Positions 8,207 to 14,328 of a stretch of 31,227 nucleotides of DNA are shown here, piece by piece. Position 1 is the stretch's first letter, and the number at the start of each line of letters is the position of its first letter. The stretch spans positions 1 to 31,227 of the IMG/VR virus record IMGVR_UViG_3300042560_001854. The stretch is one strand, 5' to 3'. Under the pieces are notes generated by a model. It saw only the letters and a list, made by a program, of their open reading frames with translations, was not told where the DNA came from and did no database searches. Source of the stretch: a virus. Position numbers and translations under genes: made by a program.

Positions 8207-8842
8207 CTATACAGCTGTAGCCAGCTGCTCAAGAACAGGGCTAGACGCAAGGTTTTCTTTAGCGTAAACAGTTTTTATGGCTTCATTAAACATGTTTTTG
8301 GCTGCGTCAAAACTAGATTCAACACGTTGTCGTTGAATGTCCCCTAAAGAAGATAACTCCTGCTTTCTAACACCAGCCTGTGCTTCCATTGCACGTGCCA
8401 TGTAATCAAATTCTTTCTCGGCGCGAATTTTTTCAATCTCACGACGAGTTAAGTCTTGAGCTTGAATAAGTTGACGCTCAAGAGCTTTGTTAATAAACTC
8501 ATCCGTACTAGGAAGTTCGCCAAAAATATCGCCACGCCCGAAAATATTTGAAATAAAGTTATAAAGTTCTCGTTTGGGTATTTGCTCTAAAAGTAACTGC
8601 TCATACCCAGCCGCAGGTTCAGTACCTAAAAAATATCTTCCAACTGGAGCAAAACCAGCAGATTGAGGGCTAGTTGCTTGGTTAACAGCACCAACTGCGC
8701 CAGGAATTTGATTAGCTAAAATTTCCGCAAGAATCTCTAAACCGGCTTGACCTGCAAACCGCTTAAGTCCAGCACCAGCAGCGGAAGCTCCACCAGCCTC
8801 TAAAACTCCAACGCCAGCAGGTAAAACAGCAGGTGCAGCCAT
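8207..8842 (-). CDS. Putative internal virion protein, Ala-rich
   Basis: 211 residues. The first 60 are Ala/Gly/Val-rich and hydrophobic (VLPAGVGVLEAGGASAAGAG), a possible membrane-active segment. A central segment with YFLGTEPAAGYEQLLLEQIP follows, then a long charged helix with DLTRREIEKIRAEKEFD and QRQRVESSFDAAKNMFNE. The REIEK element recurs in the neighbouring 244-residue protein, so the two may share fold and role. The ATG overlaps the upstream stop by one base (TAATG). Likely part of the virion, possibly ejected with DNA; assigned from composition and neighbourhood only. Confidence 0.6.
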   Translation of the reverse strand: MAAPAVLPAGVGVLEAGGASAAGAGLKRFAGQAGLEILAEILANQIPGAVGAVNQATSPQSAGFAPVGRYFLGTEPAAGYEQLLLEQIPKRELYNFISNIFGRGDIFGELPSTDEFINKALERQLIQAQDLTRREIEKIRAEKEFDYMARAMEAQAGVRKQELSSLGDIQRQRVESSFDAAKNMFNEAIKTVYAKENLASSPVLEQLATAV

Positions 8843-9069
8843 TAATAAGAGGCCGGATTATCGAATCCGGTTCCAGTCCTAACCTTCTTAAATTGTACAT
8901 CCTTTGAAGAACCTTGTGGATAAACTCCAAGGTCCTTCTGTTCCTTAGAAGGAAGCGCAGCAGTTTGAGGAAAAGTAGAAGCGACGTACATGTCTAAAAA
9001 AGACACAGGATCCAACGGAGGAGCCGTCTTTCTTACATCGTTTTCCTGCAACTGGGCTAATCGATTCAT
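8842..9069 (-). CDS. Small hypothetical virion-cluster protein
   Basis: 75 residues from ATG 9069; a TTG two codons earlier is possible but would overlap the upstream stop. Content: MNRLAQLQENDVRK, then a Pro-rich stretch with PPLDPVSFLDMYVAS, then a basic tail with KKVRTGTGFDNPASY. No membrane segment or catalytic motif is seen. It is wedged between two genes of the virion-type cluster, overlapping the next start by one base. Probably a small structural or assembly component; family unknown. Confidence 0.6.
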   Translation of the reverse strand: MNRLAQLQENDVRKTAPPLDPVSFLDMYVASTFPQTAALPSKEQKDLGVYPQGSSKDVQFKKVRTGTGFDNPASY

Positions 9070-9071
9070 GA

Positions 9072-9575
9072 TCAACCTAACTCTTGATACTCAACCGAAG
9101 GCGGAAGAGAACTATTTGAAGGAGCGTTTAATAACGAATACTGCCCACCGTAGTTCGGAAGATCGTATTCGGCTGGACGCTGACGACTGAGGTATTCAGC
9201 TCCGTCTTCAGCCATTTGATTTTCGTTCTTTATAAACTCTAAAAATGCAGCGATAAGCTCGGGATCCTCCATAATAATCTGAAGGAGCTCGGCTGTTTCT
9301 TCTTCCGAAATATCATTTGTTACACCAGCCTGCAAGCGCCGTTCAAGCTGAACCTTAGCTTCAGGCTGACTCACCATCGGATACGCATTCAACGAGCGAG
9401 TAGCTGACGTATTAACGCCTTCACCCTCAAACCCAGGCTGAGGTGCAGGCATACGGTAGTAGCTACGCAGAATCTGCGAAACCAGAGGGGCGGCAGCGGC
9501 TTGCTCAGCTGGAGTCCTGGGAACAGGTAACCCAGTTAAGCGAGATGCGAGCTCATAATCGCTTGAACTAAACAC
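9072..9575 (-). CDS. Hypothetical acidic virion-cluster protein
   Basis: 167 residues from GTG 9575, overlapping the XRE-type gene's end by 8 bp. The N-terminus has a helical DYELASRLTGLPVPRTPAEQ segment. The middle is acidic and helical (SEEETAELLQIIMEDPELIA) and the C-terminus is Pro/Ser/Asn-rich (NAPSNSSLPPSVEYQE). No Cys, no membrane segment, no recognised domain. It is the first structural-type gene after the regulator and probably belongs to the same transcript. Confidence 0.6.
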   Translation of the reverse strand: MFSSSDYELASRLTGLPVPRTPAEQAAAAPLVSQILRSYYRMPAPQPGFEGEGVNTSATRSLNAYPMVSQPEAKVQLERRLQAGVTNDISEEETAELLQIIMEDPELIAAFLEFIKNENQMAEDGAEYLSRQRPAEYDLPNYGGQYSLLNAPSNSSLPPSVEYQELG

Positions 9576-9837
9576 CCGAACACACCACCATTACTGATTC
9601 TATTGTAGGCGTAATACTCAAAATATCGCCAGGCTGAACATTTAAAACGATACAGATCTTCTCTAAAACATCCGGTGAAGGAATGTATTTTTCATCCTGA
9701 TAAATTTTCCTAGTTGTTGTTGGAGAAAGCTCCGAAATTTTACTTAATTTGAAAGATGTAAGATTTTTAGAATCCAACAAGGACTTCAGATTATTAATTA
9801 ACCGCCCGCAAGATGTATAAGACGAGTAGTAGGGCAT
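9568..9837 (-). CDS. XRE/Cro-CI-type helix-turn-helix regulator
   Basis: 89 residues. Residues about 11-70 form a five-helix XRE domain: LINNLKSLLDSKNLTSFKLSKIS, then ELSPTTTRKIYQ as the recognition region, YIPSPDVLEKICIVLNVQ and PGDIL. This matches the pattern of phage and bacterial Cro/CI-like repressors, including the closing 'L....L.(C/I)..L.V.PGD(I/L)'. It binds DNA by family inference; its operator is unknown. It leads the minus-strand cluster and overlaps the following structural gene by 8 bp, so it may control the late genes it is transcribed with. No integrase is in the window, so a lysogeny role is not supported. Confidence 0.8.
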   Translation of the reverse strand: MPYYSSYTSCGRLINNLKSLLDSKNLTSFKLSKISELSPTTTRKIYQDEKYIPSPDVLEKICIVLNVQPGDILSITPTIESVMVVCSGV

Positions 9838-9847
9838 CGTATTACTA

Positions 9848-9855
9848 TGCTGCTA
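9848..9855. promoter_or_regulatory. TGCTGCTA motif upstream of the regulator cluster
   Basis: TGCTGCTA sits 11 bp upstream of the regulator's ATG in the 36-bp gap between the XRE gene and the GT2 gene. Read on minus it is TAGCAGCA followed by TAGTAAT, a -10-like hexamer. Identical 8-mers occur at 3871 and 10652, also at gene starts. Confidence 0.35.
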
Positions 9856-9873
9856 ACTTTACATAGTTTAAGG

Positions 9874-10650
9874 TTAAAAACCTAAATTTTTCTGACGAAC
9901 AAACTGCAAATTATACGTAGTGAAGTCTAGAGGAATCTCTGCGTTGTTAAAAGGGTATTCGTACACCTCCCCCTCTACATGAGCCTGCCACGCTGGGCTC
10001 CACTTGGCATGGAGATACGTCTTATTCAGCTCATGAGCGATGTGGATTTTGTGGGCCAGCTCCGGCTCCGAACGCCAGGTCTGACTCCCGTCCGCGTAAT
10101 CCCCGCTTGTTTCACCGTGGTAGTAAGGCACGCCAACGGATAGGCAACGCTTCAGATCCTTATGCTTAAACCGCATACCGTAGTCCATGTCCTCGCAGTA
10201 CGCCGGATACAAGTTTTCATCGAATAGTCCAAAATCTTGTACAACCCAGTCCTTCATCAAGAAGACATCCCAGCTTCCGTTTTCTCCGTGAACTATACCG
10301 ATTTCTGAATCTTGCGCGTGCGCCACCATGCGCTCCAGAAACCCAGGGGTAAACATGATGTCATGATTCACAATGACCCAATACGGGCACATCATGTAGC
10401 ACTTAATAATTAAGTTCCAGTATCCGCTACACCCGATATTAGAAGGCATGTGGCACACGACCACCTTCTTCACATACTTGTGGGGGACCTTGGTCAGCAG
10501 ATCTAGCTCTTCGGTTATCTGATCGCGCCCGTTATTATCGAATACAACAAAAGTATCTACAGGATAATCTATGCTATACAGTAACCTGTATACCCAATGA
10601 GGAGCATTAACACATGCTGTACCGATAACGGGTATGCTCATACCACTCAA
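9874..10650 (-). CDS. GT2-family glycosyltransferase
   Basis: 258 residues, GT-A fold. The N-terminus IPVIGTACVNAPHWVYRLL and strand TFVVFDNNGRD are the donor-side start of GT2 enzymes. MPSNIGCSGYWNLII (68-82) matches the 'N.G...GWN.GI' signature. VNHDIMF (94-100) carries the metal site with Asp97, and ENLYPAYCEDMDYGMR (145-160) matches the acceptor-side 'PAYfEDvDy..R' of rhamnosyltransferase-like members. Key motifs are intact, so it is probably active; the sugar is unknown. It faces the FkbM gene across a 34-bp divergent spacer, and a TATAAT on minus lies about 17 nt before its ATG. Confidence 0.88.
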   Translation of the reverse strand: MSGMSIPVIGTACVNAPHWVYRLLYSIDYPVDTFVVFDNNGRDQITEELDLLTKVPHKYVKKVVVCHMPSNIGCSGYWNLIIKCYMMCPYWVIVNHDIMFTPGFLERMVAHAQDSEIGIVHGENGSWDVFLMKDWVVQDFGLFDENLYPAYCEDMDYGMRFKHKDLKRCLSVGVPYYHGETSGDYADGSQTWRSEPELAHKIHIAHELNKTYLHAKWSPAWQAHVEGEVYEYPFNNAEIPLDFTTYNLQFVRQKNLGF

Positions 10651-10651
10651 A

Positions 10652-10670
10652 TGCTGCTATTATATTAACA
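10652..10670. promoter_or_regulatory. Bidirectional promoter-like element
   Basis: TGCTGCTATTATATTAACA lies between the divergent GT2 and FkbM genes. On plus it gives TATATT, 18 nt before ATG 10685. On minus it gives TATAAT, a perfect -10 consensus, about 17 nt before ATG 10650. It closely resembles the element at 3871-3885. No clear -35 is seen in either direction. Confidence 0.45.
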
Positions 10671-10684
10671 CTTAAGTTTCGAAA

Positions 10685-11386
10685 ATGGCTACTTATTATT
10701 GGTTGCCGGAGAAAAACGAAGCGATTCCCACCGAAGGCCCAGCATTCTTAATGCATGATGACCCATCCGGTCGGGCTCAGATGTTCCACATCGGGATCCC
10801 GGAGTTAGCAATTATCGAATGGGCACGTCGATTCTGCGATAAAAGCAAAACCTTCATCGACTGTGGCGCCCACATGGGCTCATACTCGATAATGCTGGCT
10901 GACGGATTTAAATATGTAGAAGCTATAGAAGCGCAGCGCCGGACGTACTACCAACTGTGCGGCAACATCTTCGCCAACGAAAAGTACAACATCCACCCGC
11001 AAAACGTTGCGATCACGTCGCACCAAGAAGCAAACGATGAAGTAACCCTATCAATCGTTTCAGAAGATGGCGGTGGTTCAACAATCTGTGAAACAAACGA
11101 AAAGGTCTTAAAAACGGAAGTCGTACGCACTAAATCAATCGACGGCCTGATGCCCACGAACGTCGGACTGATCAAACTCGACATCGAAGGCAACGAGTTA
11201 AAAGCCCTCAAAGGCGCCGACTGGACAATCAAACGCGACAAACCTCCCATCATCTTCGAGTCCAACAACACGCCCGAATTCCCCGAGCGCCGAACTGAAT
11301 TATTTAAATATTTGCAAACTATAAATTACTCGATCTCCGAAATCCGCCCGTTCGAAAACATGTACTTCGCTGAGTTCAATCAGTAG
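10685..11386 (+). CDS. FkbM-family SAM-dependent methyltransferase
   Basis: 233 residues. The SAM-binding motif I is FIDCGAHMGSYS (57-68), followed by EAIEAQRRTYYQLCGNI, the usual 'vEP.p..f..L..N' segment. IKLDIEGNELKALKGA (163-178) is the FkbM hallmark 'iK(i/l)DvEG.E...l.Ga', and PPIIFES closes the fold. Family members O-methylate sugars, polyketides or peptides. Beside a GT2 gene, methylation of a glycan is the natural inference. It is a single-gene plus-strand island whose 3' end overlaps the dCMP deaminase by 11 bp. Confidence 0.9.
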   Translation: MATYYWLPEKNEAIPTEGPAFLMHDDPSGRAQMFHIGIPELAIIEWARRFCDKSKTFIDCGAHMGSYSIMLADGFKYVEAIEAQRRTYYQLCGNIFANEKYNIHPQNVAITSHQEANDEVTLSIVSEDGGGSTICETNEKVLKTEVVRTKSIDGLMPTNVGLIKLDIEGNELKALKGADWTIKRDKPPIIFESNNTPEFPERRTELFKYLQTINYSISEIRPFENMYFAEFNQ

Positions 11387-11828
11387 GGTAATCCAACAGC
11401 ACAAAATCAACCTCAGCTTCCCTAAGCATTTCTTGCGAGAGCGAAAAGCTCGTGTGCCAGCGATCTGGGATCGGGTGATTAGGTGCTACCACGCGGCGTA
11501 TACCCGACTGAATAAGCAACGTGCAGCAGTTCGCACAAGGCATGAACTTCCAAACATAAATACATGCGCCGCGCAAACTGATGCCATCCTTGGCAGCGTG
11601 AGCAACTATGTTCGCCTCAGCGTGTACGGTGCGCAGGAGCTTCTCTTCGCGGTTGTTGAGCCGACCTGGAAGGTCTCCGATGCGATGCGGGAACCCGTTG
11701 TAGCCGGTCGCAAGGATCCTGCGATCCCGCACTGCGATTGCACCAATCTGACTTGACGGATCTTTACTCCACGAGCTGATGCACTCAGCCAATTTTAAAA
11801 ATCTGTAATCCCACTTTGTATCGTTCAT
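11376..11828 (-). CDS. dCMP deaminase
   Basis: 150 residues of the zinc-dependent cytidine/deoxycytidylate deaminase superfamily. HAE (69-71) supplies the Zn ligand and catalytic Glu, and PCANC (97-101) the two Cys ligands. GYNGFPHRIGDLPG matches the substrate loop of phage dCMP deaminases, and NREEKLLRTVHAE the segment before the active site. It converts dCMP to dUMP and so feeds dTMP synthesis during phage replication. All catalytic residues are present and the length is typical. It follows a zinc-ribbon gene by 3 nt and converges on the FkbM gene with an 11-bp overlap. Confidence 0.92.
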   Translation of the reverse strand: MNDTKWDYRFLKLAECISSWSKDPSSQIGAIAVRDRRILATGYNGFPHRIGDLPGRLNNREEKLLRTVHAEANIVAHAAKDGISLRGACIYVWKFMPCANCCTLLIQSGIRRVVAPNHPIPDRWHTSFSLSQEMLREAEVDFVLLDYPTD

Positions 11829-11831
11829 CCG

Positions 11832-12224
11832 TCAATCCTCGTCGTTATCACGCGGATCAAACCAGTTACATTCGTCTGCTTCTTCAGTTCCAGCTTCTGG
11901 GAACTCATAATCACAGATGTTTTTACGGTAATGAAGACACCCGAAACACTTTATGTCGAACTCTGAGCTGCTGTTTTCTTCCACGTGGCTGTCGAGTAAC
12001 GGCCGAATTAACTTTAAAGCTTTCTTTTTAAACTCAAGGGCTTCAGCAAACTCCTTATACATTTTCTCCGTCAGTTCAAACGTGCTAAACCGGTGTCCAC
12101 AATGACCGCACTGCATTCTCCTTCTAAGACCAATCTTAGATCTGCGAATCTCGAGGACTGAACTACGTTGTTCAAGGCAATTAGGGCACGAGGTTTTTAC
12201 TCGTTCGTTAATAACGGGGCTCAT
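11832..12224 (-). CDS. NrdR-like zinc-ribbon protein lacking the ATP-cone
   Basis: 130 residues. The N-terminal ribbon has CPNC (13-16) and CGHCGHRFSTFE (39-50), strikingly like NrdR, the repressor of ribonucleotide reductase genes, whose ribbon ends 'C..C..RF.T.E'. The rest differs: NrdR continues with an ATP-cone, whereas this has a basic helix and a second Cys cluster (C93, C96, C104, C119; CFGCLHYRKNIC). I therefore call it NrdR-like, not NrdR. It sits directly before dCMP deaminase, so a link to deoxynucleotide supply is tempting but unproven. It could equally be a general zinc-finger DNA-binding protein. Confidence 0.7.
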   Translation of the reverse strand: MSPVINERVKTSCPNCLEQRSSVLEIRRSKIGLRRRMQCGHCGHRFSTFELTEKMYKEFAEALEFKKKALKLIRPLLDSHVEENSSSEFDIKCFGCLHYRKNICDYEFPEAGTEEADECNWFDPRDNDED

Positions 12225-12240
12225 TTTCAGCTATTTAAAT

Positions 12241-12426
12241 TTACAGATTGTGAGGATCTTCGTCTAAAGTTTTTATATTCTCAAGAATTACCCGAGAATC
12301 GCGAGTTTGTTCATACTGTTTAATAACGTCAGTAATAGCCCAAAGCACGGAGGTACTGTCTTTATATGCGAGTAACCAATTAACCATGTGTTTTTTTACT
12401 TCTCGATAAAAGTCATCGCTGTTCAT
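12241..12426 (-). CDS. Small hypothetical protein, 61 residues
   Basis: Starts at ATG 12426 inside the end of the upstream gene (14-bp overlap). A helical, charged protein: MNSDDFYREVKKHMVNWLLAY, then a helix with VLWAITDVIKQYEQTRDS and an acidic tail. No membrane segment or motif recognised. Reading frame, overlap and tight spacing on both sides support a real gene; function unknown. Confidence 0.55.
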   Translation of the reverse strand: MNSDDFYREVKKHMVNWLLAYKDSTSVLWAITDVIKQYEQTRDSRVILENIKTLDEDPHNL

Positions 12427-12580
12427 GATTCAAAATTGGAGAAAGAAGTTCAAGTAGGTCTAACAAATACGCGGAAAACTCCACGTGGGTTGTGATCAGG
12501 TCGTCAGACGGTGCTGATAAATGAGGATAAGTATCTTCCCACCAATCTAAAAACGCTGCTTTAATCGATGTTTTGTTCAT
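12413..12580 (-). CDS. Small hypothetical protein, 55 residues
   Basis: I choose ATG 12580 (MNKTSIKAAFLDWWEDTYP). A longer frame to 12637 would run 77 bp into the upstream zinc-finger gene. Even so it overlaps that gene by 20 bp. Content: a Trp-rich N-terminal helix (DWWEDTYPHLS) and a leucine-rich helix YLLDLLELLSPIL. The 'F..WWE..YP.L..P' style is common in small phage accessory proteins, but I know no function. Confidence 0.55.
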   Translation of the reverse strand: MNKTSIKAAFLDWWEDTYPHLSAPSDDLITTHVEFSAYLLDLLELLSPILNHEQR

Positions 12581-12851
12581 TGTTGGCTGTAGCCAGTGGG
12601 TATTCATAAATAATGTTTGACAGAGTGCCGCCAGCATCCTCTCGAAGATTCAGCTTTCGTCTGCCCTTGAGAAGGTAGCCCCAATCGCGGGTCTCTGTCA
12701 CGGGAATGTCCTCCCTCCCGCACACATCACACACATCTTTGTATACAGAAGAACATCCGACGCTATACGTCCCGTACTTCTCACCACACGATGTGCAGCA
12801 CTTGTACGCATCTTTTAGACGTTGTTCCAGGGAGAGTTCAGGTTTAAACAT
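12561..12851 (-). CDS. Small Cys-rich zinc-finger-like protein
   Basis: 96 residues with two Cys pairs: CCTSCGEKYG (about residues 18-27) and CDVCGRED (about 41-48). This is a four-Cys zinc ribbon with a short connecting loop, followed by ETRDWGYLLKGRRKLNL. Zn-binding phage proteins of this size often touch nucleic acid; no family is named here. It lies 19 bp downstream of the tRNA pair and starts the small-gene run that ends in dCMP deaminase, overlapping the next gene by 20 bp. Confidence 0.65.
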   Translation of the reverse strand: MFKPELSLEQRLKDAYKCCTSCGEKYGTYSVGCSSVYKDVCDVCGREDIPVTETRDWGYLLKGRRKLNLREDAGGTLSNIIYEYPLATANNEQNID

Positions 12852-12870
12852 GTGACTGAGTAACTTAGTA

Positions 12871-12953
12871 TGCCTCCGGCGGGATTCGAACCCGCAAGCT
12901 TTTTAGGGCGGCGCATTTTAAGTGCGCTATGTCTTCCATTCCATCACAGAGGC
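12871..12953 (-). tRNA. tRNA-Leu (anticodon UAA)
   Basis: An 83-nt cloverleaf on minus. The acceptor stem GCCTCTG pairs with CGGAGGC (one G-U pair), discriminator A. The anticodon stem GCGCA/TGCGC holds loop CTTAAAA, anticodon TAA. The T arm GCGGG-TTCGAAT-CCCGC is perfect, and the long variable region fits class II tRNA-Leu. CCA is not encoded, so the host or phage must add it. It supplies the UUA/UUG-type leucine codons, frequent in this AT-rich phage. Confidence 0.92.
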
Positions 12954-12957
12954 GATG

Positions 12958-13030
12958 TGCGCGTCGTGAGGATCGAACTCACCTTCGTCCGATTATGAGT
13001 CGGAAGCAGTCACCAGATTGCTAGACGCGC
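12958..13030 (-). tRNA. tRNA with CAU anticodon (elongator Met or Ile2)
   Basis: A 73-nt cloverleaf on minus. The acceptor stem GCGCGTC/GACGCGC is perfect, discriminator A. The anticodon stem TCCGA/TCGGA holds loop CTCATAA, anticodon CAT. The T arm GTGAG-TTCGATC-CTCAC is perfect. It is not an initiator: base pair 1-72 is G-C and the anticodon stem lacks three stacked G-C pairs. Elongator Met and lysidine-modified Ile2 cannot be told apart by eye. CCA is not encoded. It lies 4 nt from tRNA-Leu and overlaps the last 38 nt of the zinc-finger gene. Confidence 0.9.
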
Positions 13031-13235
13031 TTTCGACACGCCGAAGGAACTGTTCCCGGCGAGTAGCAATAGCAAACTGGACGTTTGCTTTGCCTGAGCA
13101 ACGATAGTTGCAATAGGGGCCACGGATGGTTGGATTGCGGTTTTTCTTAATCAGCCAAAGCCGGAGCTTTCGTCCCTTTAAAAAAAACTCAGTGTCGCAA
13201 GAAGGGCAGATGAAAGAAGTCTTTTGACCCGGCAT
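12993..13235 (-). CDS. Small zinc-finger protein whose 3' end runs into a tRNA gene
   Basis: 80 residues with CPSCDTEFFLKG near the N-terminus and YCNYRCSG further on, a split CxxC...CxxxC zinc-finger layout like HNH-associated fingers, but no HNH catalytic residues are visible. A basic segment KGRKLRLWLIKKNRN lies between. The last dozen codons (RVESASSNLVTASDS region) are the 5' half of the CAU tRNA read as protein. The ancestral C-terminus may have been shorter, with the tRNA now supplying the stop. DNA binding is likely by fold type; role unknown. Confidence 0.6.
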   Translation of the reverse strand: MPGQKTSFICPSCDTEFFLKGRKLRLWLIKKNRNPTIRGPYCNYRCSGKANVQFAIATRREQFLRRVESASSNLVTASDS

Positions 13236-13300
13236 GAGGTGCGTGGAACCTCTGGTAGTAAACCACGCCGATCAAAAGCCCGCAAGCACCTGTGCGAGTC

Positions 13301-13618
13301 TTACAACGACTGCTTATAGAGCGTGGCCTGACTTTTGCAATATTTCAAGATGTCGTAGCCGTCGGCTCGCGGATGCTCGATTTGCACCTGCGCATAACAA
13401 GAATCATAAAATTCCTGTGCTTTGCGGGTCTTTTCACTAAAAGCAGGAGCTTCCGCCAAGATGGGCACGGAAAGAACAAGTCCAAGAAGACCGACAGTAC
13501 CTCCTATGGCTACGCCAAAAAAGATCCGGAGGATCTCAGGAGCTTTCCAAGCTAAAGCCGTGGTGGCGAGATGAACTGTGTTGGCGTCGAGTTTGAGGTT
13601 GGAGTTCGGTTTACGCAT
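13301..13618 (-). CDS. Small membrane protein
   Basis: 105 residues with one clear membrane helix at about 31-56 (IFFGVAIGGTVGLLGLVLSV), preceded by a charged/amphipathic segment and followed by a soluble, Cys-containing tail (FYDSCYAQVQIEH, YDILKYC). No cleavable signal is obvious; topology would be N-in/C-out by charge. Size and single helix could fit a holin/spanin-type or membrane-docking protein, but no lysis enzyme is next to it, so I do not assign that. Plus-strand frames across this stretch are shadows. It lies 65 bp upstream of the zinc-finger gene. Confidence 0.6.
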   Translation of the reverse strand: MRKPNSNLKLDANTVHLATTALAWKAPEILRIFFGVAIGGTVGLLGLVLSVPILAEAPAFSEKTRKAQEFYDSCYAQVQIEHPRADGYDILKYCKSQATLYKQSL

Positions 13619-13652
13619 CGGTTTAGAGCGGTAGTGTGCTCACCAGCAATCC

Positions 13653-13658
13653 TACACT
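13653..13658 (+). promoter_or_regulatory. Putative -10 of the methyltransferase island
   Basis: In the 92-bp divergent spacer (13619-13710) CCTACACTAG gives a TACACT hexamer 52 nt before ATG 13711. No good -35 is seen. Assigned mainly because a plus-strand gene begins here inside a minus-strand region. Confidence 0.3.
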
Positions 13659-13710
13659 AGAACTAAACGCGAGAAAAGCTGGTAACCTAAATTTGTCCTG
13701 AAATCCCATC

Positions 13711-14328
13711 ATGGTTTTTAAATTAGATAAAAAGTACCAGATTACACACGAGTGGTACCATCAACTTTTAAACGGCTACAAAGTAATTACAGAAGAACCA
13801 CGGGCGAGGAAACTAATTTTCGACCCGGCAAAACAACGCACCATTCTGGAGATCGGCGTTTACGAGGGCGCATCAACCTGCTGGTGGTCTGACAACTTCT
13901 TGAATCACCCAGACAGCAGACTGTACTCAGTCGATCCATTTACAGGAAACGACGAATACAAACAAAACCGCGCCAGTTTCCCCACGCTGGATCACATCGA
14001 AGTGATCGCTCGTTCAAACGTAGCTAAATCAAACAACGCAGGCAAAGTTGACATCCGTAAAGGATGCTCCTGGGATCTATTTCCCGCTCTAGCTCAGGAG
14101 CTTAAAGCGGGCGTAGACATTTTGTATGTAGACGGCGAACACACTTCGAACGCCGTGGTACGCGACTTGTCTCTGTATTATCCACTATTAAAATCAGGTG
14201 GCGCTTTAATCCTGGATGATTATGGTAACGAAGAGGTAAAAAAAGGTGTTGACGGAGCGCTAAGCGCATTCGGAGGAATAGAGAGCGCATTTTTCACAGG
14301 GTGGCAGTTGTGGTTGGTTAAGGCGTAA
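13711..14328 (+). CDS. Class I SAM-dependent methyltransferase (Methyltransf_24-like)
   Basis: 205 residues. Motif I is RTILEIGVYEGASTCWW (43-59), then YSVDPF for the ribose-binding acidic strand, DILYVDGEHTSNAVVRDL (136-153), and LILDDYG (167-172). The 'D.i.iDG.H.y..v..Dl......l..GG.li.DDy' pattern is typical of the Methyltransf_24 group, often found beside glycosyltransferases and thought to methylate sugars. The motifs are intact. It is a single-gene plus-strand island; its 3' end overlaps the oxygenase gene by 11 bp. Glycan methylation is the likeliest job given the other glycan genes. Confidence 0.85.
   Translation: MVFKLDKKYQITHEWYHQLLNGYKVITEEPRARKLIFDPAKQRTILEIGVYEGASTCWWSDNFLNHPDSRLYSVDPFTGNDEYKQNRASFPTLDHIEVIARSNVAKSNNAGKVDIRKGCSWDLFPALAQELKAGVDILYVDGEHTSNAVVRDLSLYYPLLKSGGALILDDYGNEEVKKGVDGALSAFGGIESAFFTGWQLWLVKA

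Noticed and set aside
9568-9837. Evidence for lysogeny
   Set aside because: An XRE protein alone is not enough; no integrase, attachment site or partner repressor is in the window.
11832-12224. Calling the gene nrdR
   Set aside because: The ATP-cone domain that defines NrdR is absent.
13234-13555. Two plus-strand frames opposite the membrane protein
   Set aside because: They overlap each other and the better minus-strand gene, with Arg/Cys-rich shadow composition.
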